Below, in pieces: positions 42,930-43,063 of a stretch of DNA of 43,063 bases. The notes under the pieces are model-generated. The model worked only from the letters and a program-made list of their open reading frames with translations. It did not search any database and was not told where the DNA came from. Source of the stretch: W0P28-013 sp963638355 (GTDB taxonomy: Bacteria > Bacteroidota > Bacteroidia > Bacteroidales > Paludibacteraceae); the NCBI GenBank assembly GCA_963638355.1, contig CAVHRT010000006.1, positions 1 through 43,063 on the forward strand. The letters are read 5' to 3'. The translations under genes were made by a program, and so were the position numbers. Position 1 is the first letter of the stretch. Each line of letters starts with the position of its first letter.

Positions 42930-43063
42930 ATGGACGAATTTCAAAAATTTGCGACTAAACACCTGAACATGAACAGTTTAGCGCTCGAACAGTATCGCTC
43001 ACAAGTGAAAATGAATGGTGGTTACATCTCGCCATCGATTTTGGAGGAGCGTCAACTGAATGT
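42930..43063 (+). CDS. clpP: ATP-dependent Clp protease proteolytic subunit, N-terminal part
   Basis: The first 44 codons are present before the window ends. MDEFQKFATKHLNMNSLALE and ISPSILEERQLNV match the N-terminal extension of Bacteroidota ClpP, including the YTPYILEERTLNV-like segment. The catalytic Ser-His-Asp residues lie beyond the edge. The identification rests on recalled family sequence. Confidence 0.8.
   Translation, partial: MDEFQKFATKHLNMNSLALEQYRSQVKMNGGYISPSILEERQLN

Overview
The window looks like a chromosomal segment of a member of the Bacteroidota, most likely order Bacteroidales. The evidence is a complete porP-gldK-gldL-gldM-gldN type IX secretion (T9SS) cluster, a T9SS type B sorting-domain protein, a NigD-like lipoprotein, a DUF2795 protein, and promoters of the Bacteroidota form TTTG-N19/20-TAnnTTTG, with no conspicuous Shine-Dalgarno sequences. 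Base composition is fairly even, except that the DUF1016 gene near the left end is visibly AT-richer.

Layout, left to right. An ABC-F ATPase (minus strand) faces away from a DUF1016/PDDEXK nuclease gene and a phosphoethanolamine-transferase-like gene. A 620-base non-coding stretch with hairpin repeats follows. Next come rfbB, a Wza-like export lipoprotein and a kinase-less Wzz-like protein (surface polysaccharide). The ribosomal and translation block rplM-rpsI-rpsB-tsf has structured leaders and terminators. The lipid A block is lpxD-lpxC-lpxA, and here lpxC lacks the FabZ domain to which it is usually fused in this phylum. deoD and a bactofilin converge on a shared terminator. A TetR-led efflux operon follows (tetR, tolC-like, membrane fusion protein, RND pump, small PII-like protein). 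Two minus-strand genes encode surface proteins (a T9SS cargo and a NigD-like lipoprotein).

The right part starts with a SAM methyltransferase preceded by a 19-codon leader ORF whose stop overlaps the methyltransferase start. Then come a PduO-type corrinoid adenosyltransferase, a DUF2795 protein, the T9SS cluster and an OmpA-family protein. A SpoU-type RNA methyltransferase is divergent from a TamL/BamA-like outer-membrane lipoprotein. Last are a C69 dipeptidase, an M3 peptidase, and the first 44 codons of clpP, cut by the window edge.

The genes are mostly envelope biogenesis (lipid A, polysaccharide, OMP assembly, T9SS), translation and peptide degradation. No phage, IS element, CRISPR array, tRNA or rRNA was found. 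The most unusual signals are the leader ORF before the methyltransferase, the PII-like protein ending the efflux operon, the stand-alone LpxC, duplicated palindromes in the DUF1016 gene that share a 9-mer with its promoter, and several families of short degenerate repeats just upstream of start codons.
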